From contig CAZSFZ010000001.1 in the NCBI GenBank assembly GCA_964606385.1, forward strand, positions 62,001-126,000: 64,000 nucleotides of DNA, read 5' to 3'. The stretch is from Aquincolibacterium sp964606385 (GTDB taxonomy: Bacteria > Omnitrophota > Omnitrophia > Omnitrophales > Aquincolibacteriaceae). The notes under the pieces were generated by a model, which was not told the DNA's origin, searched no databases, and saw only the letters and a program-made list of their open reading frames with translations. The number at the start of each line of letters is the position of its first letter. Position 1 is the first letter of the stretch. A program made the translations under genes and the position numbers. Of this stretch, positions 42,094 to 49,936 are shown piece by piece.

Positions 42094-43880
42094 AGGTAAT
42101 ATTCCAAAAGGATCTCTTTTTGTTTAAGAAAAGCGACGATCTTTTCGACCGCGGCATCCAGCGCTTCATGCTCCGCGATCTCAAAATGCGGCTTGAATGA
42201 CGAAAAAGCGCTCGGCCCCACCTGGATCACGAGGATCTCGTTGGGGCGGTTTAGGATCCTCAGGGTTTCGACGTCAAAATCATCCAGGTCCGAGGCCGTC
42301 GTGATAAAAACCTGCCCGGATTCCGCGATGATCCTCCCCAATTCGCCCAGATGCCGCACAATTTCTTCCTGTTGATCCGGATTGGAGGATGGTTCGCTGT
42401 CCAGACCGGAAACAAGATTGGAGATCCCAAGATAGAAGGCTTTGACACCTCGACCCAGAAGCCGCGCTTCAAGCTCCCGGGCGATCTTTTGCTTGCCCGT
42501 ATTGATCTTTCCTGCGATCAGAATGAATGCGGGACGATGGCCGTAGATCTTCGAGCGTTCGCCGGAACCGACCCCGCTTTTCACCCAAACCTTTTCGCGC
42601 TGGGCTACATGTTCTTTGAGAAGCGACCGGTCCTCCGCGAACGCTTCAAGCACGATCCCCGCCCCCGCGATCTCATAATGGTCCACGATCACAAAACGCC
42701 CTGTTTCGCGAAGTTCGCTTGCTCTATCGAAAGCAACGGGCTTCCCTGTTTCAAACACGCATTCCGCGACATCGTGACGGTCCACCTGGGCCTTATTGGC
42801 GATCGAGGTCAGTTCCGAACTGTCGAGAACATTCACAACCTCCGCCAAACGGACGGTCGTGCGCGCGGCACCGATCTTGAGCTTATACTTTTTCCCTTTT
42901 ACAAGCGGCGCATGCCCCATCCAGAAAATATTCGCCTTGAAGCGCGTACTCACGGCCGGTTGCGGGTCGTCCGCCTTGACCATCAGCTCGCCCGGCTTGA
43001 TATAAAGCTGGGTCTCGGTCGTAAAACCGATTGCCTCACCTGCCTGAGCTTCATTTTTAGACGGCAGGTTGAATTCCTCGATACTTTTGATCCGTGTGCG
43101 TTTTTTGGAAGGCAGGAAAACCACTTCCTCGCCCACCTTGATCTTTCCCGTATAAACCGTGCCGGCCATAATGCGCCGGTCATCGCCAAGCTCCGTGAAT
43201 TTATAAATATCCTGCACGGGAAAACGGAAGGCATACGCGTCGCTCCCGGTCTCGTGCGGAAAAGAATCCAATTGCTCCAAGACCGACAAACCCTGATACC
43301 ACGGCATCTCCGGCGACCGGGCGACCATATTGACGCCGTTCATCGCGCTCATCGGAATAAAGGCGTTGGGACGGATGTTCAGCCCGGCAAGAAAATCACT
43401 GTATTCTTTCTCGATCGCCCGGAACGATTGCTCGCTGTACCCCACAAGGTCCATTTTGTTGACGAGCACCACCACCTGGCGGATCCCAAGCATGGAAAGA
43501 AGGTAACCGTGCCGCTTGGAATTCTCGAGGATCCCTTCCTTCGCGTCGATCACCAGAAGCGCCGCTTCCGCGCGGGCCGCGCCTGTGATCATGTTCTTCA
43601 GGAATTCAATATGTCCCGGCGCGTCGATCACGATATATTCCCGCTTTTTCGTGTGAAAAAAACAGCGGGCCGCGTCGATCGTGATCCCCTGGGATTGTTC
43701 GTCCTTCAAGGCGTCCAGCAGGAACGCGTACTCAAAGGGTTTCGCGTTCTTCGCGCAGGTCGCCTTGACCTGATCCAGTTTTCCTTCGGGCAGAGAACCG
43801 GTATCGGCCAAAAGCCTCCCGATCACCGTGCTTTTGCCGTGGTCCACATGCCCGACGATCACAATATTCATTCTGTCCAT
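42090..43880 (-). CDS. cysN: Sulfate adenylyltransferase large subunit with degenerate CysC-like tail
   Basis: A 596-residue protein. Residues 1-445 are CysN, the EF-Tu-like GTPase that boosts ATP sulfurylase (GHVDHGKST, DAPGHIEF, NKMD). Residues 446-596 look like an APS kinase (CysC) fold that has lost its motifs: the Walker A is GKINTGKQ with Gln after GK instead of Ser/Thr, and the substrate LDGDN motif is absent. With an APS-type CysH here, APS phosphorylation may not be needed. It lies 2 bases after cysD and overlaps the sulfite reductase gene. Confidence 0.92.
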   Translation of the reverse strand: MDRMNIVIVGHVDHGKSTVIGRLLADTGSLPEGKLDQVKATCAKNAKPFEYAFLLDALKDEQSQGITIDAARCFFHTKKREYIVIDAPGHIEFLKNMITGAARAEAALLVIDAKEGILENSKRHGYLLSMLGIRQVVVLVNKMDLVGYSEQSFRAIEKEYSDFLAGLNIRPNAFIPMSAMNGVNMVARSPEMPWYQGLSVLEQLDSFPHETGSDAYAFRFPVQDIYKFTELGDDRRIMAGTVYTGKIKVGEEVVFLPSKKRTRIKSIEEFNLPSKNEAQAGEAIGFTTETQLYIKPGELMVKADDPQPAVSTRFKANIFWMGHAPLVKGKKYKLKIGAARTTVRLAEVVNVLDSSELTSIANKAQVDRHDVAECVFETGKPVAFDRASELRETGRFVIVDHYEIAGAGIVLEAFAEDRSLLKEHVAQREKVWVKSGVGSGERSKIYGHRPAFILIAGKINTGKQKIARELEARLLGRGVKAFYLGISNLVSGLDSEPSSNPDQQEEIVRHLGELGRIIAESGQVFITTASDLDDFDVETLRILNRPNEILVIQVGPSAFSSFKPHFEIAEHEALDAAVEKIVAFLKQKEILLEYYL

Positions 43881-43882
43881 AA

Positions 43883-44764
43883 TTACATGTACCCTTCGCG
43901 GCGAAGCGTTTCGAGCCCGCCGCCATCTTCTTTGTCCTGCGCCCGGCCGGAACGCTCCGCGATATTCGCGAATTTTCCCGTCCGGAGTTCTTCAATGATC
44001 TCTTTCACATTTTTCGCGTCCGATTTCACAGCGCCCGTGCAGGGATAGCATCCGAGGGAGCGGTAGCGAAGCCCCTTCCCTTGATCGAAATAAAGCGGAA
44101 TGATCGGGATATTCTCCCGGTCGATATATTCCCAAATGTTCAACTCGGTCCAATCAAGAAGCGGATGCACGCGAACATGCGTCCCCGGAGCGAAATCCGT
44201 TTTATAATGGTTCCAAAGCTCCGGCGGCTGATCGCCGATATTCCAATCGCTTTGCTTGTCCCGCGGAGAAAAGTACCGTTCTTTGGAGCGGCTCCCTTCC
44301 TCGTCCGCGCGTACGCCGACGATCACGCCGGTATAAGGCTGCGGGTCTTTCTCCTGCACGTATTTCCCGAGTTTGTGATCGAACGCGTAGCGCGGCCATT
44401 CGCCGGAGAGCGTGTGTTTAAGAGCTTCGCTCTTGAGCGATTTGCAGCACGTCAACCGGTCCACCTTCCCGTCCGGATAGGTCTGCTTGGCCGCAAGCGC
44501 CGCCGCGTTCTCACCGTAGACGAGATTCAGATGCCAATCCGCCGCGAGCTTGTCGCGATAAGTGATCATTTCCGGGATCTTAAAATGCGTATCGATATGA
44601 AGGAGCGGAAGCGGCACATGGCCAAAAAAAGCCTTGCGAGCCAGCCAGAGCAGGACCGTGCTGTCCTTGCCGATCGACCAGAGCATGACAAGGTTTTTGA
44701 ATTCTTTGTAAGCTTCGCGCAAGATATGAATACTTTGCGCTTCAAGTTTTTTAAGCGTGTCCAT
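43883..44764 (-). CDS. cysD: Sulfate adenylyltransferase small subunit
   Basis: CysD (293 residues) makes APS from ATP and sulfate together with CysN. The PP-loop SIGKDSTVLLWLARKAF, HIDTHFKIPEM, GVRADEEGSRSKERYFSPRD and LLDWTELNIWEYI motifs are typical. AAAAGGAAACA precedes the ATG. A large palindromic repeat (E) separates it from cysH. First gene of the cysD-cysN-sulfite reductase-hem chain in which gaps do not exceed 2 bases. Confidence 0.97.
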   Translation of the reverse strand: MDTLKKLEAQSIHILREAYKEFKNLVMLWSIGKDSTVLLWLARKAFFGHVPLPLLHIDTHFKIPEMITYRDKLAADWHLNLVYGENAAALAAKQTYPDGKVDRLTCCKSLKSEALKHTLSGEWPRYAFDHKLGKYVQEKDPQPYTGVIVGVRADEEGSRSKERYFSPRDKQSDWNIGDQPPELWNHYKTDFAPGTHVRVHPLLDWTELNIWEYIDRENIPIIPLYFDQGKGLRYRSLGCYPCTGAVKSDAKNVKEIIEELRTGKFANIAERSGRAQDKEDGGGLETLRREGYM

Positions 44765-44774
44765 TGTTTCCTTT

Positions 44775-44888
44775 TATAACCACGTCATTGCGAGCCCTGT
44801 TTTTAGGGGCGTGGCAATCTGCCTTAAAAGCGAGATTGCTTCCCTTGCGTCTTGCTGACGCAAGACAGCAGCAAGGTCGCAATGACTC
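44775..44888. repeat. Palindromic intergenic repeat E (GTCATTGCGA family)
   Basis: Inverted repeat of about 110 bp between cysH and cysD. Outer arms are GTCATTGCGAGC and GGTCGCAATGAC, inner arms GCAATCT and AGATTGC, and a central hairpin TTGCGTC/GACGCAA. This is the widespread bacterial intergenic family with CGTCATTGCGAG ends and GCAATCT words. Its edge abuts the cysH stop. Confidence 0.85.
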
Positions 44889-44889
44889 G

Positions 44890-45615
44890 CTACTTACCTT
44901 TTACGGTTTTACCGTCTTTAAAATGCAAACCGCACTCTTTTTGTTCCGGGTTTTCCCACCACCATCGCCCGGCCCGGATGTCCTCGCCGGATTTAATGGC
45001 ACGGGTGCACGGCGCGCAACCAATGCTTGGATATCCTTGATCGTGCAATTTGTTATAAGGCACGTGATGGGCATGGATATAGTCCCACACCTGTTTTGAA
45101 GTCCAATCGATCAACGGATTGATCTTATAAAGTCCGTTCTCTCCGTCCCATTCGATCATATCAAGGTCCATGCGCGTCACGGACTGTTCCCGGCGGAGCC
45201 CGCAGATCCAGGCCTTAAACCCCTGAAGCGCGCGCCGGAGGGGTTCGACCTTCCGGACATGGCAGCAACGTTTCCGGTTCTCAATGCTGTCATAAAAAAG
45301 ATCGGGGCCTTTCTCTTCGACCATTTTCCTGACGGCTTCCGGGTCCGGAGTGTAGACCCGGTATTTAAATCCGTACCGGTGTTCCGTTTCTTTCAAACAA
45401 GTCCATGTTTCCTGAGGTAAACGGCCGGTATCGAGCGTGAAGATCGTCGCGGTTGGCACAACCTTGAGGATCATATCGGTCAACACCTGATCTTCCGCGC
45501 CAAGACTCGAGGCCAGCGCGATCTTGTCCGCGCCAAAATGATCCGAAGCCCAGGCGAGAATTTCTTCCGGGGATTTGCCGCTGATGGCTTGAGAAAGATG
45601 GGAAAGATCGTTCAT
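44890..45615 (-). CDS. cysH: Iron-sulfur APS reductase
   Basis: CysH (241 residues) reduces adenylyl sulfate to sulfite with thioredoxin as donor. The Fe4S4 ligands Cys117-Cys118 (KRCCHVRK) and Cys200/Cys203 (GCAPC) and catalytic Cys228 (KECGLHF) identify the APS-type (CC...CxxC) rather than the PAPS-type enzyme, which lacks the Fe-S cysteines. SLGAEDQVLTDM and LDTGRLPQET bind the nucleotide. AGGAC precedes the ATG. It lies 8 bases after the DUF2061 gene and before repeat E. Confidence 0.95.
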   Translation of the reverse strand: MNDLSHLSQAISGKSPEEILAWASDHFGADKIALASSLGAEDQVLTDMILKVVPTATIFTLDTGRLPQETWTCLKETEHRYGFKYRVYTPDPEAVRKMVEEKGPDLFYDSIENRKRCCHVRKVEPLRRALQGFKAWICGLRREQSVTRMDLDMIEWDGENGLYKINPLIDWTSKQVWDYIHAHHVPYNKLHDQGYPSIGCAPCTRAIKSGEDIRAGRWWWENPEQKECGLHFKDGKTVKGK

Positions 45616-45623
45616 AAAAAGTC

Positions 45624-45845
45624 CTAGATCTGATACTCGATCGGCTTGCGGCCTATCTTGATCTTGTTCCAGGCGCGTTCATGCAGGTAATAGACGAGGA
45701 TCTTGATGAACACATCCGCGAATCCGATGGATAAGGCAAATTTAAGTTGCCGGGTGATCGCCCAAGAAATGAGAATGGTGGTCACCGTTCCCGTGATGCG
45801 GTAAGAAACCGCTTTGACGATGCTTCTCCAATGGTGATCGATCAT
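45624..45845 (-). CDS. DUF2061 small membrane protein
   Basis: A 73-residue DUF2061 protein. The family core KAVSYRITGTVTTILISW and the second helix FALSIGFADVFIKILVYYLHERAW are present, giving two transmembrane helices with a conserved charge pattern. DUF2061 is often found next to, or fused with, sulfate-assimilation genes, and here it lies between cysH (8-base gap) and cysK. A role in sulfate assimilation is suggested by context only. The ATG at 45845 lacks a strong ribosome-binding site. Confidence 0.9.
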   Translation of the reverse strand: MIDHHWRSIVKAVSYRITGTVTTILISWAITRQLKFALSIGFADVFIKILVYYLHERAWNKIKIGRKPIEYQI

Positions 45846-45866
45846 AAGACACTCATGAAATCCTCT

Positions 45867-46802
45867 TCACACCCCGAGATCCTGAAAAAGCCAGGTGGAG
45901 AGGTACCGCTCCCCGGTGTCGCAAATGACCGTCACAATGGTTTTGCCTTTCGACTCCGGCCGTTTCGCGATCTCTAGAGCCGCCCACACGTTGGCGCCGG
46001 CCGAGATCCCGGCAAGGATGCCTTCCTCACGCGCAAGCCGGCGGGCGACATCACCCGCATCCTCGTGACGAACTTGAATGATCTCATCGTAGATCTTTGT
46101 ATTCAAAACCCCCGGGATGAAACCCGCGCCGATCCCCTGGATCTTATGAAGGCCGGGTTTTCCGCCCGAAAGCACCGGCGAGTCCGTGGGCTCCACCGCG
46201 ATCACTTTTATGGACGGTTTTTTCTTTTTTAGTGCTTCGCCGACACCCGTTAAAGTCCCGCCAGTTCCGACACCCGCGACAAAAACATCGACCGCCCCGT
46301 CGGTATCTTTCCAGATCTCCTCGGCGGTGGTCTTGCGATGGATCTCCGCGTTCGCGGGATTATTGAATTGCTGGGGCATGAAGCTTCCCGGTGTATTCGC
46401 GTTAATCTCCGCGGCCTTCTCGACCGCGCCACGCATCCCCTTGGCCCCTTCCGTGAGCACAAGCTCGGCCCCTAGGATCTTGAGAAGCTGGCGTCGTTCG
46501 ACGCTCATGGTGTCGGGCATCGTCAGGATCAATTTATAACCGCGCGCGGCTGCGACGAAAGCCAGCGCGATACCGGTGTTCCCGCTCGTCGGTTCGACGA
46601 TCGTCCCGCCCGGCTTGAGCTTTCCGCTCTTTTCAGCCGCATCAACCATCGCGACCCCGATCCTGTCTTTCACGCTGGAGAGCGGGTTCGCCGATTCAAG
46701 CTTTACGAGCACTTCCGCTTTAAGCCCCTGGGTAATCTTATGCAAACGCACCAGCGGTGTGTTGCCGACCGTCTCAGTAATATCTTTGAAGATCTTTGCC
46801 AT
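45867..46802 (-). CDS. cysK: Cysteine synthase (O-acetylserine sulfhydrylase A)
   Basis: CysK (311 residues) makes cysteine from O-acetylserine and sulfide using PLP. SVKDRIGVAMVD includes the PLP Lys, SGNTGIALAFVAAARG the substrate loop, and VAGVGTGGTLTGVGEALK the phosphate site. The C-terminal region includes the EEGILAGISAGAN motif. AAAGGAGAAAATC precedes the ATG. Encoded between DUF2061 and metY, and together they use sulfide from the upstream enzymes. No cysE is in the window. Confidence 0.97.
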   Translation of the reverse strand: MAKIFKDITETVGNTPLVRLHKITQGLKAEVLVKLESANPLSSVKDRIGVAMVDAAEKSGKLKPGGTIVEPTSGNTGIALAFVAAARGYKLILTMPDTMSVERRQLLKILGAELVLTEGAKGMRGAVEKAAEINANTPGSFMPQQFNNPANAEIHRKTTAEEIWKDTDGAVDVFVAGVGTGGTLTGVGEALKKKKPSIKVIAVEPTDSPVLSGGKPGLHKIQGIGAGFIPGVLNTKIYDEIIQVRHEDAGDVARRLAREEGILAGISAGANVWAALEIAKRPESKGKTIVTVICDTGERYLSTWLFQDLGV

Positions 46803-46815
46803 GATTTTCTCCTTT

Positions 46816-48111
46816 CTAAGCCGCTTTTTTCAGAGCCTGATCGATATCCGCGAGAATGTCATCGATATGTTCGAGCCCGACCGACAAACGGATAAAGTCG
46901 GGCGTGACGCCGGTCGCGATCTGTTCCTCCGCGGAAAGCTGCTGGTGCGTCGTGCTCGCCGGGTGGATCGCGAGCGTCTTCGCGTCCCCGATATTCGCGA
47001 GATGCGAGATCAGCTCCAGCGAATCGATGAATTTCCGTCCGGCCTTCAACCCGCCCTTGATACCGAAGCCGAGGATCGCTCCCGCGCCTTTCGGCAGGTA
47101 TTTTTTCACCTTCTCTTTTTCCGGGCTAGAAGGAAGACCCGGATAATGGACCCAGGCCACCTTCGGGTTCTTTTCAAGATGCTTCGCAACGGCCAGCGCG
47201 TTCTCCGAATGCTTCGGCATGCGCAGGTGCAGCGTTTCAAAACCCTGTAGGAACAGGAACGCGTTGAAAGGAGAAAGCGCGTTCCCCATGTCCCTGAGCA
47301 GGGTGACCCTTGCCTTGATAATGTAAGCGATATTGCCGAGAGGTTTCAGGGCTTCCACAAAGTTGATGCCGTGATAGCTCGGATCCGGATCCGCGATCAG
47401 CGGGAATTTCCCGTTCGTCCAGTCGAACTTCCCGGAGTCGACGATGAGGCCCCCAATCGAGGTCCCGTGCCCGCCGATGAATTTCGTCGCGGAGTACACC
47501 GCGATATCGACTCCGTGATCGAAAGGCCGCAAAAGATACGGTGACACCGTATTGTCGAGTATGAATGGCACGCCGTTCTTGTGCGCGACTTTGGCGATCC
47601 CTTCGAGATCCGCGACATCGAGTTTGGGATTCCCGATCGATTCGGCATAGACCGCTTTCGTCTTCGGCGTGATCGCTTTCTGGATCCCCTGAAGATCGTT
47701 CGACTTTACGAACCTCACTTTGATCCCGAGCCTCGCGAAGGTGTAATGGAATAGATTGTAAGTTCCTCCGTAAAGATTGTCGGCTGAAACGATCTCATCC
47801 CCCGCCTGCGCGATATTAAGAAGCGCGAGCGTGATCGCCGACTGGCCGCTCGAGACCGCAAGGGCGCCGACGCCGCCATCCAGCTGCGCGATCCTTTTTT
47901 CGAGCACGTCGGTCGTGGGGTTCATGAGCCGCGTGTAGATATTGCCGAATTCTTTCAGACCGAAAAGATTCGCGGCATGATCCGTGCTCTTGAATTGATA
48001 AGAAGTGGTCTGATAAATAGGGACCGCCCGCGCCCCCGTGGTCGGGTCCGCCGTTTGTCCCCCGTGTAATGCGATGGTCTCGCTTCTTAACTGCTTGGCT
48101 GCTTCACTCAT
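46816..48111 (-). CDS. metY: O-acetylhomoserine sulfhydrylase
   Basis: MetY (431 residues), a Cys/Met-metabolism PLP enzyme that makes homocysteine from O-acetylhomoserine and sulfide. Motifs: ALHGGQTADPTTGARAVPIYQTTSYQF, SSGQSAITLALLNIAQAGDEIVS, IGNPKLDVADLE, VYSATKFIGGHGTSIGG (PLP Lys) and HPASTTHQQL. Length and sequence suit MetY rather than MetB/MetC. It lies 13 bases upstream of cysK, has AAGGGAG in front and a candidate -10 at 48134-48139. The Rrf2 gene is divergent in spacing but co-directional. Confidence 0.95.
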   Translation of the reverse strand: MSEAAKQLRSETIALHGGQTADPTTGARAVPIYQTTSYQFKSTDHAANLFGLKEFGNIYTRLMNPTTDVLEKRIAQLDGGVGALAVSSGQSAITLALLNIAQAGDEIVSADNLYGGTYNLFHYTFARLGIKVRFVKSNDLQGIQKAITPKTKAVYAESIGNPKLDVADLEGIAKVAHKNGVPFILDNTVSPYLLRPFDHGVDIAVYSATKFIGGHGTSIGGLIVDSGKFDWTNGKFPLIADPDPSYHGINFVEALKPLGNIAYIIKARVTLLRDMGNALSPFNAFLFLQGFETLHLRMPKHSENALAVAKHLEKNPKVAWVHYPGLPSSPEKEKVKKYLPKGAGAILGFGIKGGLKAGRKFIDSLELISHLANIGDAKTLAIHPASTTHQQLSAEEQIATGVTPDFIRLSVGLEHIDDILADIDQALKKAA

Positions 48112-48133
48112 GTTGAATCTCCCTTGTGGTTAA

Positions 48134-48139
48134 ATTGTA
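48134..48139 (-). promoter_or_regulatory. Candidate -10 box of metY with TTAACCA word
   Basis: Minus strand TACAAT (48139-48134) followed by TTAACCACAAGGGAG. The TTAACCA word also follows the rrf2 -10 box and may be part of a shared operator. No good -35 box is seen. Confidence 0.35.
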
Positions 48140-48154
48140 AAATCCTGAAAGAAC

Positions 48155-48607
48155 TCAGATAAAGTACATGCTGACCGCGTCGGCCCGCTTGGCGTTCTCA
48201 TTCGCCTGCTCGAGACTCGTCCCATCCAGGACCCCGACCGTCACGTTATAGAGCTCACGCATGACAGGACGGATCGCGCAGGCATGTGTCCCCTGGCATT
48301 CCGGACAATTCGCCAGACGGCCCGGCTCAACGCAGGGAACCGGCGCCATGGAACCCTCAAAAACCCGGATCACATCGCCGAAACTGATCTGGCTCGGCTC
48401 ACGGGTGAGAAGGTATCCACCTCCTTTGCCTTTACGGCTGGACAAAAGACCTTTGTTCTTAAGCTGAAGAAGGATCGCTTCAAGAAATTTCCTTGGCATT
48501 CCTTCCTTCTCAGCGATCTCGGAAGAAAGCACTGACTCTGCGCTTCCCCGCCTGGAAGCGATATAAAGCATCGCTTTTAAAGCATATTTAGTCTTGCTAG
48601 CTAACAT
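48155..48607 (-). CDS. Rrf2-family transcriptional regulator
   Basis: A 150-residue Rrf2 protein (IscR/CymR family) with an N-terminal winged helix (SKTKYALKAMLYIA, KFLEAILLQLKNKGLLSSRKG, GGGYLLTR) and four cysteines (92, 101, 104 and 110) that could bind an Fe-S cluster. CymR regulates cysteine metabolism in Firmicutes, so control of the adjacent metY-cysK-cysH genes is likely but inferred. It has a strong promoter at 48636-48664. The 43-base gap to metY carries a shared word. Confidence 0.93.
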   Translation of the reverse strand: MLASKTKYALKAMLYIASRRGSAESVLSSEIAEKEGMPRKFLEAILLQLKNKGLLSSRKGKGGGYLLTREPSQISFGDVIRVFEGSMAPVPCVEPGRLANCPECQGTHACAIRPVMRELYNVTVGVLDGTSLEQANENAKRADAVSMYFI

Positions 48608-48635
48608 AGTCTATACTTCCTATTGGTTAAGTGGG

Positions 48636-48664
48636 AATATACACGCTCAAGCCGCTTTTGTCAA
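48636..48664 (-). promoter_or_regulatory. Promoter of the rrf2-type gene
   Basis: Minus strand: consensus -35 TTGACA (48664-48659), exact 17-base spacer, -10 TATATT (48641-48636), then CCCACTTAACCAATAGGAAG before the ATG (28 bases). AGGAAG may be the ribosome-binding site. A partial TTCCTA/TGGGAA dyad (48617-48637) overlaps the -10. Confidence 0.75.
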
Positions 48665-48843
48665 CAGTTTACCCATCTTTTTTTCCGCATAATCAGTTCG
48701 AGGCGCCGGAGCCACAGAATCATAATGCGCCTATGCTTATCTACTAATAATAGACCTTTCATTAGAGAACCTCGCCGCTCCCCTTTCAAAGTCTATAAAC
48801 ACCCGTTACGGTTAAGAACAGAAAAGATCAAAGGAGGTGTGCG

Positions 48844-49089
48844 ATGAGCATTATCACGAAACGGACTTGGGAATATCTGGTGCGGGATTTCCTGGAGATC
48901 AAATGCAGGCTCAAGGAACCCGAGCAGGAATTCCTGATGGATTTTTTAAAAGGCAAGAACATCAGGGCAGACGCCATCAAGACACATTCGGCGTTTTCGG
49001 TGGACGATCATCTGGTGGTGATCATGGACAAAGGCGGTAAGAAAAAGCACCTGTTCTACCACCCGGAAAAGAAAAAGATCGAAGAATAA
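48844..49089 (+). CDS. Small uncharacterised protein (81 residues)
   Basis: A short plus-strand gene in a minus-strand region. AAAGGAGGTGTGCG just before the ATG is the best ribosome-binding site in the area and decides the start. The product is soluble-looking and charged, with Lys/Glu-rich ends (EKKKIEE). I do not recognise a domain. It is flanked by a divergent rrf2 gene and repeat A3. No function can be assigned; a small regulatory or RNA-binding protein is possible but unsupported. Confidence 0.72.
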   Translation: MSIITKRTWEYLVRDFLEIKCRLKEPEQEFLMDFLKGKNIRADAIKTHSAFSVDDHLVVIMDKGGKKKHLFYHPEKKKIEE

Positions 49090-49093
49090 ACTG

Positions 49094-49196
49094 CTCGGGA
49101 CACGTCTCCCGAGCCACGGGCCACGACATGAGATTTACTGTCCATAGCGTGATCTCTGAAGCATGTTCGTGGTGCGTGGATCGTGGCCCGAGGACC
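49094..49196. repeat. Palindromic intergenic repeat A, copy 3
   Basis: Inverted repeat of about 103 bp between the small plus-strand gene and the pseudouridine synthase gene. It carries CCACGGGCCACG (49114-49125) and GCGTGGATCGTG (49174-49185); the spacing is longer than in copies 1 and 2. Confidence 0.78.
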
Positions 49197-49201
49197 GATA
49201 T

Positions 49202-49936
49202 TTAGAGATCGACGGCCTTGCGAAGTTCGCGGGCCTCGTAAGAAGTAAGGAAGCGGCCTTGCCCGAGCAAAAGATGCGTCAGCTTGAGCGGGCCGAATGA
49301 GACACGATTCAGATAAGTGACCTCATAATCAAAGCGTTTGAAAACCCGGCGGATCTGGCGCTTTTTCCCTTCCCGGAGCTCCACCATCAGCCCTCGCCTG
49401 GAAACGGGCCGGATCGCTTCCAGTTTCAGGATGCCGTCATAAGAATGAAAACCGTTCAGGACCCTGTTCCGGTCGGCCTCCTCCCAGGGGCGATGCAGCT
49501 TCACTTCATACCACTTCTCCACGTGATAACGCGGATGGATCAGCCGGTTGGCAAGCTCGCCGTCATTGGTCATCAGAAGAAGCCCCGAAGAGTCCTTGTC
49601 CAGACGCCCGACCGGAAAGACCCGGACCCGGTTCGTTCCTGTCTGGCGCGTGGCGTTCACGAGATGGCGCGGAAGAAGATCATACACCGTTTTTTTGGCG
49701 TGAATATCCTGCGCCGTCACCACATAACCTTCGGGCTTGTTCACGATGTAGTAGACATGAGGGGCGAGCTGAAGGACCTTGTTCCGGTACATGATCGTAT
49801 CGTTCGCGAAATCCACCTGCCGGCCGAGATCCCGCACGATCTCTCCGTTCACGGAGATGGCCCCGTTCGTGACAAAGACTTCGCATTTCCGGCGGGAACC
49901 GAGTCCCGCGCTGGCCAAAGCGTGCGCGATCCTCAT
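49202..49936 (-). CDS. 23S/16S rRNA pseudouridine synthase, RsuA/RluB family
   Basis: A 244-residue RsuA/RluB/RluF-type enzyme. An N-terminal S4 RNA-binding domain (IAHALASAGLGSRRKCEVFVTNGAISVNG) precedes the catalytic domain with Asp in FPVGRLDKDSSGLLLMTNDG, KWYEVKL and GKKRQIRRVF. The target base cannot be told. The start 49936 overlaps the trmB stop (ATGA), so it is translationally coupled; the longer in-frame reading to 49984 is rejected. Confidence 0.94.
   Translation of the reverse strand: MRIAHALASAGLGSRRKCEVFVTNGAISVNGEIVRDLGRQVDFANDTIMYRNKVLQLAPHVYYIVNKPEGYVVTAQDIHAKKTVYDLLPRHLVNATRQTGTNRVRVFPVGRLDKDSSGLLLMTNDGELANRLIHPRYHVEKWYEVKLHRPWEEADRNRVLNGFHSYDGILKLEAIRPVSRRGLMVELREGKKRQIRRVFKRFDYEVTYLNRVSFGPLKLTHLLLGQGRFLTSYEARELRKAVDL

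Noticed and set aside
42351..44048. A 565-codon open frame on the plus strand opposite cysN and cysD
   Set aside because: It mirrors the codon pattern of the minus-strand cysN-cysD genes and has no recognised domain. Similar antisense frames occur opposite ftsH (22159-23298), the DHH gene (6113-7210) and the CcdA gene (28140-29042).
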